Notes: generated by a model not told the origin, from the letters alone. Numbered from the stretch's first letter, positions 1 through 13,700 are shown. The stretch: 64,000 nucleotides of DNA from Siphonodentalium dalli (GCA_032622095.1 CP136068.1:162955465-163019464), one strand, 5' to 3'. Numbers and translations are program-made.

Positions 1-1262
1 GAAAATCGTAGGTGGAGAAATCGTAGCTTGCCCGCAGACGCTACGGTGCTGCGATCTTTGCAGCTACGATTTTCGTGGTATTTACAACATGACCAGTGCG
101 ACATGTGGTCATGTGACAGCTACGATCGCGCGCGTTGCCAAAGTCACGCCACGATTTTCCTGGTAAAATCAAACAGTGCTTGATTGCTACGATTTGGCTA
201 CGATATTGTCGTGGGCATGCGCATTAGATGCTTCCTCCTGCGATTTCCCCCACTTACGATTTTAATCGCAGCGTGTGCGGTGGCACTAACAGTTCTATTT
301 ACAGAAAAAAGAAGGTCCCATTAATTGAATACAATAATATCGAAATAAAATCAATATTAGTTGATACAATCGTTTCCGGGCCGGGATTTCCAACTCATAC
401 GTATTATTTCATAGCGAGGAAACTATCTAAAATTTGTTATTTAAAGAGAACTATAGTTGCGGTAAATCCATTATATCCATATTACTCTTGGGATCCAAAT
501 AAAAGGAGGGTGCAGAATAAAAGTAGGGGGTGGAAAATATCCCAAAATCAAATAATAGTAACGGGTGGAATAAAATTAGGGGTGTGAACTTTAAAGCTAT
601 TCTCAAAACCTCGTTCGGATTTTCATTAATACCAAATAATTGAGAAACACAAACAGCATAATACGTGCTTGTAACAATGGTTAGAATATTACCAGAACAT
701 TGAAATCGAAGCGAATCCCTGTCAATAATATGTAATTAGGTCGGCTAATATGTCGATTATTTTGATAGAAAATTGCCTCCCAGACACCCGCCTATATAAC
801 TGCAAAATTACAAAATTCTGCCATAATCCTAAAGCAGAGTATTGTGATAAGTTACTATGTCATTGATGTTAACAAACAAAGCAGATGGTAATCTTAAAAT
901 TACTGTTATATATTCAATAATTGTGAGGCAGGGAGCTGTTGTGATATATCGTACTAGTACTTATACTTATAGAAGATATTAAGTCGCAATATGACCCGCA
1001 GCTGAAACTAAGAGAAAATGGAATCATTTTTGCAAATGTGACTTCCAGAAATAACAAAACGTAGGGGTCCAAATAAGCACAATATGGTGTGATTATTTCG
1101 ACAAAAATGATAAACGTGGGGGTGCGTTTATATGAATACCGAGAGTAGTATATATAACTAGTGTAGCTAAATATGATTATACCAAACCATAATTATTGTC
1201 ATATCGATAATTCTGGAACCCAGTTAACATAACTGGTATTTACATGTAACTCATATTTTTTT
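1..1262. other. Non-coding; word-rich transposon end then AT-rich intron or intergenic DNA
   Basis: Positions 1-270 contain many copies of CTACGAT/ACGATTTTC in both orientations, which looks like the inner or right end of an inverted-repeat element cut by the window edge. From 270 to 1262 I see no exon and no known repeat; if copy 1 is complete this is part of its intron. A 119-codon frame at 228-587 has no recognisable domain and I do not call it a gene. Confidence 0.45.
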
Positions 1263-1647
1263 TACCCTGTGCCAATGCATTCTCTTATATATGCGAGTCG
1301 ACCATAGGTCGCCTCGCATATATAAGAGAATGCATTAGCCTAACAATTGTTTAACAATTTTTTTAAATTTTAATAATGTTTTCTTGTATTCTTTAACAAT
1401 TTTATAATTTCACCCATACAGAGCCCCAGACAAACATGAGCAGACGACACTCTTCTATATGCTTCTATATATGTGTGGGGCTCCATGCAGGGTAATGGAT
1501 GTTTTTTATTTTATGTCCTAAAAATTGTCAGAAACATTTATTTAAACAAAAATGATAAAAAATTGTTAGGCCAATGCATTCTCTTATATATGCGAGGCGA
1601 CCTATGGTCGACTCGCATATATAAGAGAATGCATTGGCACAGGGTAA
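1262..1647. mobile_element. Double-hairpin MITE (TIR TTTACCCTGTGCC) in NIT2 copy 1 intron
   Basis: Two near-perfect hairpins (1272-1338 and 1571-1637), each with a 26-bp arm CCAATGCATTCTCTTATATA..GCGAG around a loop containing the palindrome GACCATAGGTC. They are joined by an AT-rich spacer holding a smaller GAGCCCCAG/CTGGGGCTC-like stem. The ends are inverted (TTACCCTGTGCC / GGCACAGGGTAA). It ends about 24 nt before the acceptor of the exon at 1672. Confidence 0.85.
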
Positions 1648-1671
1648 AACAATATATCTCGTCTCTTTTAG

Positions 1672-1792
1672 GAGTGCTTTAATTCTCCATATGGCTCTTC
1701 ATACTTTAAAGAATACTCTGAGAAGATTCCTGGAGCTTCTACCCAGATGCTTTCATGTGCCGCGAAAGAAAACAATGTCTTCTTAATTGGAG
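1672..1792 (+). CDS. NIT2: NIT2 copy 1, exon with catalytic Glu
   Basis: Starts phase 0 after a CTTTTAG acceptor and encodes ECFNSPYG to FLIGG. The first residue is the Glu of the nitrilase triad. The donor is GGAG|GTGAG, phase 1. A hairpin MITE ends only about 24 nt before the acceptor. The donor is followed by one decayed second copy of the 34-bp donor unit that is amplified in copy 2. Confidence 0.9.
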
Positions 1793-4700
1793 GTGAGATA
1801 ATAAAATAAGGTCAAACGAATTGGATGTTAGCTCACAAAATTCGGTGTTCGTATATGGCAAGCCGTGACATAAAATGTACTTCTGAATAACAGTTGATGT
1901 TGAATTACAAGTTAATGAGGTTTTCAGAATTAGAAATGAGTTACTAGAAATAGCCACTGTTGAAATTGAGCATGACGGTTATCCTCTTGAGTTCGTGGGG
2001 GCGTTAAAATACTGGAATCCACTAAATTAGTATGCAGGGTGACCCTTTCATGGTACATTGCATTGAACTACGTCTAACTTTTCACGAAATACCATTAAAG
2101 AATATAAGAAAAAAATATTAAAATTGTAAAAAATTGTAAAAAATAATAACAAATGATGAAAAACTGTTAGGCCTATGCATTCTCTTATATATGCGAGGCG
2201 ACCTATGGTCGACTCGCATATATAAGAGACTGCATTGGCACAGGGTATATGGGTTGATACAAAAACAAAAATCGGACTTGGCACTGAAAGGGTTAAGTTT
2301 TATTAAGGTTTGACTTGGGTGAACCATAAAGTAGGTCATGTGAACTTTTTGCAAAATCTCTGCTGACAAACAAGACTCCAAGAGCATGGAATCTGTAAAT
2401 GGAAGATGCATGTATATTCCGGTTTAACCATTAATTATTATTGCCATGCATGTATTTTCCGGTATAACCGTTAATTATTATTGCCATGCATGTATTTTCC
2501 GGTTTAACCATTAATTATTATTGCCATGCATGTATTTTCCGGTATAACCGTTAATTATTATTGCCATGCATGTATTTTCCGGTTTAACCATTAATTATTA
2601 TTGCCATGCATGTATTTTCCGGTATAACCATTAATTATTATTGCCATGCATGTATTTTCCGGTATAACCATTAATTATTATTGCCATACTATTTTTCTTC
2701 AGGTTCCATACCAGAGGAAGAGAATGGAAACATCTACAACTCATGCGCTGTGTACAATCCTGATGGTGAAATGGTTGCTAAACATCGCAAGGTAAATGCG
2801 ATCACACGCCCTGATCATTGTTTGATATTTGTAAAGAGGAAGGAACTTCAAGGAAGCTGAGTTCAGACGAGACTCGTGCCTTTCGTTCTTATCGTTCATT
2901 GCGTTGCCACGAGCCATTGCCATTGTCTGTGTGTTATGATTCATAATAGTTTCACATGATTTTCCTCTTTTTCTCACAATTTCCTTTGTTTCACATGATT
3001 TCCCTTCGTTTTAGACGACTTTCCTTTGTTTCATGTGGCTAACCTTTGTTTTACATGATTTGCCTTTGTTCCACATGATTTTCCTTTGTTTTACATGATT
3101 TTCCTTTGTTTCACATGATTTCCCTTTGTTTTACATGATTTTCCTTTGTTTCATATTGTTTCCGTTTGTTTTACATGATTTTCCTTAGTTTTACATGATA
3201 TCCCTTTGTTTTACATGATCTGCCTTTGTTCCACATGATTTTCCTTTGTTTCACGTGATTTCCCCTTGTTTCTTGAGTTCAGACAAGTGCTTTTCGTTCA
3301 TTTCGTTCATTTCGTTATCACGATCCATTGTCTGCATGTTAACATTCTTAATAGTTTGTCCTTTGTTTCACATGATATTCATTTGTTTAAAACGATTTTC
3401 CTTTGTTTACATGATTTTCCTTTGTTTTTCAAGATTTTCCTTTATTCCACATGACTTTCCTTTGTTTCCCATGATTTTCCTTTACATGATTTTGCTTTGT
3501 ATCCCCCAGATCCATCTCTTTGATGTTGACATTCCCGGCAAAATCCAATTTCAAGAGTCTGAGGTTCTGAGTCCGGGAGAAAGCCTCACAGTGTTTGACA
3601 CTCGTGAGTACATAGCGATTATCAATACAGTGAAGTGATCTGAGTTGCCATATCAGTATGGTCGTGGTGCGCAAAAAAGGGGTCAAGCCCAGAAGAAATT
3701 GTTAACAAAGCGATTTTGGGGTAATTCGACAGGAATAATATATCAAAAATCCGCTAAAATTCAGGATTTTAATATGGCGTCCAACATGGCTAAAAAGGAG
3801 GCACTTAAAAAGAGGCACTAAGACAGATTTGATTTTTGAGAGACATAACCATTCGGGGAAATAAAATGTGTCGTCGTTTGGTTATCGGTTCACCCTGGTT
3901 CCAAACAAATTATTTTAAAGAATGTGGTATGAAATTGAGCCAAAATTCGCATTTTGAATCTCTATCCACATTTTAACGGGAAATTGGCGACTCTGCGAGA
4001 TAAGTGAGATGTTTAATAACTTAACATTCCATCACAATCAGATCGAACTTTATCACCTTGATCAAACATGGCTGCCAAAATTGGCGCCACAAAAAAAGTC
4101 AAAGATGCATTCAGGGTTCCATTCCTCCAATTACACAACAACATGCAAAATATAATTTAACATTGTGTTCTACTTTGTTCTGTTGAAAATGTGTTGAAAA
4201 CGATATAATACGTGTAAACTGGACCAATAAACGATATAATCCATGTAAACTGGACCAATAAACACTAAAGAATGTCATTGTATTATTGAAAAATTAACAA
4301 AATCATTGTTGGTGTCCCTCTAAAACATCGACACTGTATGAAATAAATCAATAAATGCATAGATAATTTATTATCAACAAAATAGCATCCTTTATAAATG
4401 CAAAGAGAACTTATTATCAACAAAATAACATTTTTTTTGTAGCAATTATTGTTCCAAACTTCCAAATTAAAAAGTATAGATTTCATAAAAAATTTCTGAA
4501 ACGCTGCATACATCATTAGTTGTATCATAGGAGTTCCCCTCCCAGTCCACCCCTTTTCTTGAACCCTACATGCATCTTTAATTGTATTATACGAGTTCAC
4601 CTCTCATGCTTCCCCTCTTCTGTATAGCATTTTGTAAAATCGGAATTGGTGTGTGCTACAATAGACGCTTCATATTTTCGCCAGAATTCTGTGAACTGAA

Positions 4701-7700
4701 ATTGGTATTTGCTAAGATATTGGTAATTTGTTTTCTTTCTAGCGTTCTGTAAAATTGGGATTGGTATTTGTTATGACATTCGTTTTCCTGAGCTGGCACA
4801 GAAGTATGCAGCAATGGGTGAGTTGTATATGTGAATCACCTTCAACTTAATTGTTCTTACCATGGGTACTGTTGCGGCTGAGTGCTTAGTACATACATAA
4901 ATGAACAGACGAGTGCGTTAGCGCATTGTGTTGAAATTGAGATATAGGCAACAATACTAGGACGTTTCAATGATGCGATGCTTATCCAAGTTTCCTTCCA
5001 CGTAATCCAGCTAGTGAGATCAGTTGGTATAATGCGGTTTTCCGTTAAAGCCTCATATATTATGTCTTTTTATATTGGGATTTAGCGTTGTTGACCTGCT
5101 CACCTAAAATTCCCAAATCACTGGAATAGTATGTCACAATTGTGACAGTAAACTGGTTTAGTCAATGGAACATATATTGATTCTGAACTCCACAATTATT
5201 GTCGACAGAAAGTATATAGTCATTGATGATTTCATAAGGCCCAAACAAACAACGATTGAATTTAGACGATCTACCCATTTTGGCAATGGACCTATACCAT
5301 AACAAGATATCCAACAGTGTATGTGGGACCCTTTAACCACTTATAGAAATGCTTCTGTCTTTCTTGGGCAATCCCAACATTTTCTCTGACTCTGTCAAAA
5401 CTACTTTCCATTTGAGTCCTCATTCTATTCACATAATCGACACTTGACTCCAACCTCTTCTGATTCCCACCATATACTTTATCAGTGGATAAAGTAACTT
5501 CTATAACCAAACATTAAGAAATGGGGAGTGTGTTTTGTTGACGAGAACACACTCGATCTATAGGCTAGCAGAGACTTAGACAAGTGCCTATCCAAATCCC
5601 TTTCATTTTCTGAGATAATTTACTTTAACAAAGCAAAAACAGTTATATTTAATCGTTATACTAACCCATCTGACTGTGCGATATGGTGTAGTTTGTGTTT
5701 GTGCTATCGTCGCATCAGTGCTATAATGTCGTAACCCACGGTTTCAACTTTCCAAGAAAATGAAGGTTGAAGTTTTCCGACAACAGTTCTCTTAATGCTG
5801 ACAAAGCGTGACGTATTGTTGTATTTATCCCAATGAAAACTGACATTAGCTGTCCATTGAACCACATACTTTTTTTCTGTTTACTCCCTCGTTTTCTTTT
5901 AAAAGGCAATAACTTGTTTGGAGATACGACCTTTTGCGTACGCCAACGACGATTGGTTTCCGTGCTATAAGGAAGTTGTTCTAATAGATACAGATTATGC
6001 TAAATATGGTGGCAATCGCATGTGTCTATGACCTAAAAAGTGCCTATTCTACATTGTGAATATTCACTCATGTGCATCATCATACAGAAATTTGTGGAAC
6101 AATTACAAAATTTAAATCACCAAATGATCACGTGACTAACATGGAGATGCGACCACCTGAAGCATCCACATGGAGATGCGACCACCTGAAGCATCCGATT
6201 GTCTGCTATTGGACATACGACCTTATAGCATGAATAATTGTGAATATCGCTGGAGATACGACATTTGTGTCACTGGATTGTGAGAATATTTGCCATCCAA
6301 TGCAAAAACAGTTTGGCTCATCGGGTTGGATTTTTTCTCACGATTCGAATGATATCAAATACTCATTTCCCGCCAAAATGGAGTTACGATATTATAGCAC
6401 TGATGCGACGCTATGTTGAGGAGATCACATAGTTTTGAACAATGATGTAAATTATGCTCGCTGGTTGGAATGAACAATGATGTAAATTATGCTCGCTGGT
6501 TGAAATGAATTTTAGCAGGAATTCCAAAACAATAAAACACCTATGTTATGGTGTCTGCTGTATGATTATCGAGTGCAAAAGCTTCTGGCCACTTCGGGAA
6601 ATAATCAGAAACGACAAGAATGTATTTGTTTCTTTGATCAGCCTTTGGTAGAGGTCCTACCATATCCAGAGCTATTCATTCAAATGGGTAACTTGCTCCC
6701 TGCTCATTCACTGTTGGTGGCACACAAGCAGCACATATTATGCAAGAAAGAGACAACTGCTCCACATCCTGAATCATATCTTTCCAATATAATCTATCCT
6801 GTAATTAATGGAGTGTTTTCGCTGTGCCCATGTGTCATCCAGACACATCATCATGAGCCTCTTCATAACCTCTTCTCTACAAGCCCGTCAAACTATAGCC
6901 TGAAGCTGAGTGACGGAACCAGTGCTGTCTTACCATGTTTGATATAGTAATGGGTATTTAATGTCCAACCTATTCCATTGTGACCACAAACTCCCCAAAA
7001 ACGTGCTGCTTCCAACTGGACATGATTGTCTCTCTCCATTTTCCGCATTTGTATCACTAATAATATATCAGAATCTTCTCATTGCTTTCCAAGTTGCCTG
7101 GTGTTCTTCCGTGGATCAAGAGTCTGTTCGTGATTACGATATGTGGTGTCTTACGAGTCTCCACCAAGCTATGACCATATGCTGTCTCACTGGGGGAAGT
7201 GTTGTCATAATTTACCACTAACATTTTCTCTATGAAGCGGCTACATGCTACCTCACCAGAAATGTTTTCCACATGTATTACTCTCGACAGATTATCAGCA
7301 TTTCCATTTAGAATACCAATTTTGTGTTAATGGCAAAATCATAGGCAAATAAGAATATTGACCCATCTCTCTCTCCAGCCAGTTGGATCTGAACTGGGCT
7401 TAATACTTAACATATCTAGTATTACATAGAAGCTTAATATGATCTGAATATAGTTCAAAGCTAGTACCTACTAAGGATTGTTTAAAATGTTGGATAGCTC
7501 ACACCACACCCCAAAACCTTTATCATAAATGCTCCATCTCTGTGCTGTTTTTGATTGACTGCGGCACTGGCTAAAGAAGTAACAGATCCTCTCTCCGCCA
7601 CAACTTGTGACAGCATGGCCCCAACTCTCGGATAGAAGCATAGGTTTGAATTATAAAAGGTTTGTGGCGTCTGGATAGGCACGGATTGGGTGTGATCTCA

Positions 7701-10700
7701 TTTTACCTTTTCACCCATCAAATGCATCATCGCACTCTGAGGTCCACTTAAATTCCACATCCATTTTCAACAGCTAGTTTATTGGAGCAACTATTTGAGA
7801 AATATTTGGTATGAATCGCCTATAGTATCATGCCAAGCCCACAAAGCTTTTTATTTTACTGTTAGGAGTATGAAATGTGTGTACCTTATCAATATTAAAC
7901 TTGTCTGTTTCAACCCCAGCTGCTGATACCTGATGACATAAGAAACAATCTTTTCCTGGAACAAATGACATTGTTCTGGTTTGGCTTTCAAACCCACCTG
8001 TCTCAGCCAACTTGAGGCATTGCCTCCAAATGGGAGTCTAAACTGGGAGTAAACAAGATGACGTCATCAATGTAAACCAAACAATTGTTCCATTCAGTCA
8101 TTAAAGAGTCAGTTCCACGATCGTTGACGCGGGTTGCTTGGACATTGGCCAATCCAACTGGGACAACATTGAAGTGATATAAACCTGTTCCAATCGAAAA
8201 ATATGTTTTAAGGTTGTCGTTTTCATCTATTGGTATTTGCCAATAAAAGACGCCATATCAATAGTACTGAAATACCTGTAAGGGCGTCAATGCACTTTTC
8301 TATCTGAAGTAAAGGATGTGCAAATTTCTGTGTGATATTATTGAGTCTACGATAGTCTATACAAAACCTTATGGCGTCATCCTTTTTCTTAAAAAGAACT
8401 ATCTGTGCACAGCAATGCCTTTGGCTTGACAATGACACCATTGTCTAACATTTCAGACATTACCAAACCATACATTATACGATGAGGAGGCTGCTTAATC
8501 GGTAACGAGGTCTCATCAAATCTATGACAGATTGTCCAACTAAAAAACAAAGATACTGAACCTCCGCTCGAAATGGCCTAACAAAACGTTCAAACCACTG
8601 GCGTTTTATATCACTGATGGCATGTATACAATCATAGAACTTCTTGTGCAAGATGTTTCCGGATTTTCTTTATATTTTTTACAGCAAACTTATCCCAATA
8701 AAGAGACCAACAACCAGAAACAGCTTGTCGAGTAGAGTTATGAATTGTTATGAACCTATTTAACTCATCAACTTTATTTTTAATTTATGTTTGTCAATTG
8801 TTTCTCAAATCGTTCTCACCATCTCCATGTTCAGATATGTTGATGCCATTGTTATTGTAATAGCCACCAAAGAAACAAGTTGGTATTGATACAAATCCTA
8901 CAAAAGCAGATGGAAACTGACTTAATTTGAGATTAAAACAGTAGCACCTTCTCAAAAATTGCATTAGCTGTGACCTGATTTCGTTTCAAGAACTCTGTCC
9001 AACAAATCAATGATTCGTGCACACATTTATATAGTAACATGAAACTCTACCATAATGTCCCACTACAATCATCTTACAAACTATTTCAGTCAGATCGTCC
9101 ACCTTAGCTCCTCGTTGAATGTTATGCTCTATATGGAGATCCTTTGACTGTATATCTGTCAATTTTTTTGGCTCGAGCATATGCTGCCAATAGACAGATT
9201 CCATGATTGGACATTTCCAAGAATACTTGGAATATGGAATTCCATGATCATTAACTAGGCACAAAAAAAGTCTACGGAATATATCTGCAAGATTGGAGGG
9301 GTTATATACTTCCCAAAATCGTAATTATACTCAACAAATTGCCTTCATAATTTCAATCTATTTTACCAAATCATTTTATTTAAACCAAAGTATCACCAAC
9401 TACCTAGCTTAAACACATACATTACAAATTATAATCACTATTTACTGCAGATTCCATGAGCGGTCATATACTGCCCACCTAACTTGCCTTCAGAGATTCA
9501 AAAAATTTTCTGAACAAAATATCCATCTATTTTGTGTTCATTCTGTCCGTTGAACATCATTCTGCATGGACACATCTGACCGCTGCCACCAATGTAAATT
9601 ACTTGATCTATAAGTAACTCACCACACTTCGCCTGGACTTTCTGAACACACCTAGCTGTCTTCTCGCATCCAATCTCTATTTACCGTCGCTTCTCTCTTT
9701 GTGTGTTTTAGTTACCTCCCTCACTTGCTTCTGGCATCAACTCCCCCAGCGTCACCAACTGCTCGTTGACTTCGACCAATCTCCGACTCGTCCTCAATTG
9801 TTGTAATATTGCTTTTATATTGATATCGAACAAATCAACTGCACTGAATCTGAAGGTCTGTGTTATTATGCAATGGACGTGTGTATTTTCTTGGTTGTAG
9901 ATTGTAAACTGTCATGCCATGAATCTGCACTCTGGCTACGCCTGTAGAAATCATACGCCACCAGGTCAAAACTGTTTGATATTATGTCAGGGAGCTCTAT
10001 AACATTTCAAAAATAACTCAGGTAATATATATCTAACTGTTGCTTGTAAATAATGGATTTCACAGTAGATGACGGCCCAGCTTGAGATTAAATGATTTAG
10101 GTGACATGTGAGCCAATTTAGTTTGTGTCATTTACAATCTTAGTAGTTACCCAGTGTAATTAATGGATGTTTATTGCTAACTCTGCAAACAAGTCTGTTA
10201 TATCATGTAAGCTCAAGTTTGGTTTGACAACTAGAGTGACATGTTATATATATTGCGTGCATAATTTGTCAAGGTTTTAAAATACTCCATCAGTAGAGAT
10301 TCATAATCAACGTCAGTCCCTCTGAATTCCTTCTAATCTTCCAAAAAGAGAACTCCATTATAATTTTTAAATATGTCTATTACCCAATTAATTGAGGATA
10401 ATATGATAGATATATAACTATAAATTAACCAAAATAACTTCAGAAATATCTACATGCGAATTTTGATATCACATCTCAGTTCTCATAAATTAATATTAAT
10501 GTAATAACAAATTAATTATAACATGATACATGGAGTATTCCAGATAAATTTTATAGCTAAACATGGGTGGGTAGGTGGGTAACAGCAATTTAGATCGATC
10601 GCTGTGAAATCCAGTGAATATTCACCTGAACCAGAAATGTCAAATTAAATGAACTGTCTAAAAGGTAACAACCAATTAGACGAACGATTGCATAGTTTTA

Positions 10701-13700
10701 CCTTTGGAATACTGTCATCCGATTATAAATATCGATTGTCCAATGAGAAACAATGTACTAAAGTACCAATGGTAAAGAAGCTAACATTGACGTAAGTAAA
10801 TAGTCGTCTCTCTGGAAGTTTAATACTTTTAAGAAGGAATGCTGGAAGTGTAGCGGTCGCGTTGTAAATATAGAAGGCCGATGACTTCTCTGATCGAGAG
10901 GTCCATATATCTTGGTCATGGTCGTTAAACGCTTTGTGTGATCACCGAAGTTAAGCAACGTCGAGCCCGGTTAGTACTTGGATGGGTGACCGGCTTGGGA
11001 TTCCGGGTGCTGCCAACTTTCGGTGCGACTCCCGCACCCCCCCCCTCTCTCTCTCTCTCTCTCTCGTTCTGTTACAAATGTAGCTGTTATAACTGATATT
11101 TCTTGATTCTAGGCTGTAAACTTTTAGTCTATCCGAGTGCTGGTAACATGATCACAGGTCCCGATCACTGGCTATTACTCCAGCAGTCAAAAGCTCTCGA
11201 CAATCAGGTTTATTTCGCCACACCATCGCCTGCACGAGATGAGAAAGCTTCCTATGTGGTGTGGGGCCACTCTGCTGTGATTAATCCTTGGTAAGGCTTT
11301 TAATTAAATAGCATCATAGATACGAAGAATGTAGCAAAATATCTATATCACGCATATACATAATGTATCGTAATCATGTAAGTAACTAAAATGTTAACCC
11401 TTTACCCAACAAAGCGGCCAAAACGACCAAATAAAGCTTCAACAGCCTAAAATATCTTCGGTCTGTCTCAATAGAACCATACAAATATGGATATCATTGG
11501 AACCGGTTTATTGACCACATTGTGATGGTTACAGTTATGCCATGTGCCAATGCATTCTCTTATACATGCGAGTCGACCATAGGTCGCCTCGCATATATAA
11601 GAGAATGCATTGGCCTAAAAAAACTATTTTTATAATATTTTTCTACATTCTTTGACAATTTTATCATTTTTAATATGTGTTAAGCCAATGTATTCTCTTA
11701 TATATGCGAGGCGACCTATGGTCGACTTGCATATATAAGATAATGCATTGGTACATGGCCGTTCTGTTGGGTAAAGGGTTAATAGCAACGCTAACAGGTC
11801 TCATCCTGCATATCCTCGTGGGTGGCATTTCTAATGTTTTTTGTAATTAGTGACTGCTTCCAAATAATAATAATGCCTGTTATAATCATAACACTACGAG
11901 GACCTGGAACACTGGAATAAAAACGTGTGTTCCATACTTCCTTACAATTCGCATATACTTCCTTAAAGACATATTATGGACGTGTTCGTGTGGATGAAAC
12001 ATGCCAACTGGAGGAATGTAGCATTCTATTAACATCGCCGACAATTTCAAGCAAATCTAGCTACCATAGCGCCCAATAGAAAACATTGTGTTAACTACAC
12101 TCAATTGTAAATATTTACTTCTCGATTCGGGACGCATCTATTAACCAAAACTATTTCGCCATCGAAGGTCACTTTATTTAATTAAAAATAAGAATGACTA
12201 CGTGTGTAGTTAATTTGGATATAATATTTGTAAAAGTACATACTTTTAGAAAGAGTATTCTCCATTTATATTTTATCACCCGACCGGAGTGTTTCACATC
12301 GTTTAATATAACTAAATACAAACATGTGTCTGGCTACCACGATCAGAGTCATATCTAAATGGTAGTTGGGATGGGAAGGATGATTGCCCAGACTGGTTAT
12401 ACCCATACAAGCAAAATGCTCTGTCTAAATGCTATGCATTACTGTTGTATACTAGTATTGTTTTAGCATAATCTGTACTGTCAAATTATTTCTCATATCG
12501 CATTTTGCCAATACAAAATCTACCGGTATCCATCTATCTATCAACACTCTAGAGCCTAAGTTTTGTGGTAGCCAATAAAACTCGACCCCGCATCATTGGT
12601 GTAGCATCTTGTTGAAAGGTTTGTTTTGTTGAAATAAGAAAACTATAATTCTGCCTGTAATTTCAGGGGTGAAGTTGTATCAACAACAGATCACAAGGAA
12701 GGAATCGTATATGCTGATATAGGTATTATCTTAAAGATAATTTTCAAGTCAATCTCCTAGCTAGCTATAAAACCAGGCTTAGCATGTTGACATGGCATAT
12801 AGGTCCTAAACTCCGTAATCAGCCATGTGTGACATTTGCAGGCATTATACACCATGTGGAGTTTATACAGGCCTGGGAGATGTCAGTTATAGCTATAATA
12901 GTTAGATATAGCTAATGTAGCTACATATGGCTATTGATGATGGATGAATATGGTTGAAGAGCGAGATAACCTAATTCACAAAACAATCATTTTAAATGTA
13001 CAAGAACCTGGTTTGATTACTCTTCGTCGTGCATGGTAGTGGTGTGTACGGTTAGTTGTTTAAGAACGCTTTGTTGAAGTATATGCTATTCACGATCAGG
13101 TTTTATCTTGTTTAATTGGTTTTCTCCCGAAGTTCGGGCAGCATTTGCGTATCTCGTCGAATAAACTTTGTTTCCGTATATTTGTGTAGAGCCTAACTGA
13201 TGTATTACCACTTTAACTACTGACGTGGAAACAAGATAAATATTGGTCCTAAATAACAGATACATTAACAAAGCGTTATTATACAACTCAATATCTGTCA
13301 CTCCACTACACAACACTACCACGGCGCTTAACACGTGAGGTTAGTTTCCTCTTTTCGTGTATAATTATCAAAATATTCCTACACTGTCACTTTTTTGCTG
13401 TACCTAAATAGAAGAAGATCGATGATCATATACATAATTATCATCGGAGTATTATATCATGTATCAGAACAATGTTCTTAACAGAGGTGCGTGTTTCTAT
13501 GCTTGGATATTCCGCATTCTTGCTTGTGCAACCGACATGTCCACGCCGCGGCAGTGGTTTCTGAAGGTGTAGCAACACAATCCCTCTCAACCTCAGTTGC
13601 GACAGCTCGCAGTAATGCTTTCATGCAATGCAAATTGGTAAAAACACGGTTTTACAACAGTCATATTTAACCCTTTCGTGACGGGAGCTTCCTGTATTTT

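Larger units (their letters stand above)
5158..9600 (-). mobile_element. Degraded Ty3/gypsy LTR retrotransposon inside NIT2 copy 1 intron
   Basis: Read on the minus strand, the order is RT, RNase H, integrase, integrase C-terminus, as in Ty3/gypsy. [22 protein letters not shown] (about 8400-8300) and the active-site block [10 protein letters not shown] (about 8050-8085). RT/RNase H linker: [13 protein letters not shown]. RNase [16 protein letters not shown]. Integrase: [18 protein letters not shown] (about 6560-6640). C-terminus: [14 protein letters not shown] (5290-5400). Many stops and frameshifts interrupt all of it. A TGGTGGCAGCGG primer-site-like motif lies on the minus strand at 9581-9592. 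I could not match a pair of LTRs, so the outer limits are approximate. Confidence 0.82.

Noticed and set aside
228-587. 119-codon plus-strand frame
   Set aside because: No recognisable domain, starts inside a word-rich repeat, composition like surrounding AT-rich DNA.
2401-2686. CRISPR-like regular repeat
   Set aside because: No unique spacers; a plain tandem minisatellite in an intron of a eukaryotic gene.
4800-5157. 3' LTR of the Ty3/gypsy remnant
   Set aside because: Expected here, but no match was found to the putative 5' LTR region at 9600-9850; the first 200 bp align with copy 2 intron instead.
6543-7221. Plus-strand frames of 134 and 86 codons
   Set aside because: They are the complement of the integrase remnant on the minus strand.
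9007-9264. Minus-strand 85-codon frame upstream of the RT remnant
   Set aside because: Position would fit gag or protease, but I see no CCHC knuckle or DSG/DTG motif, so no product is named.
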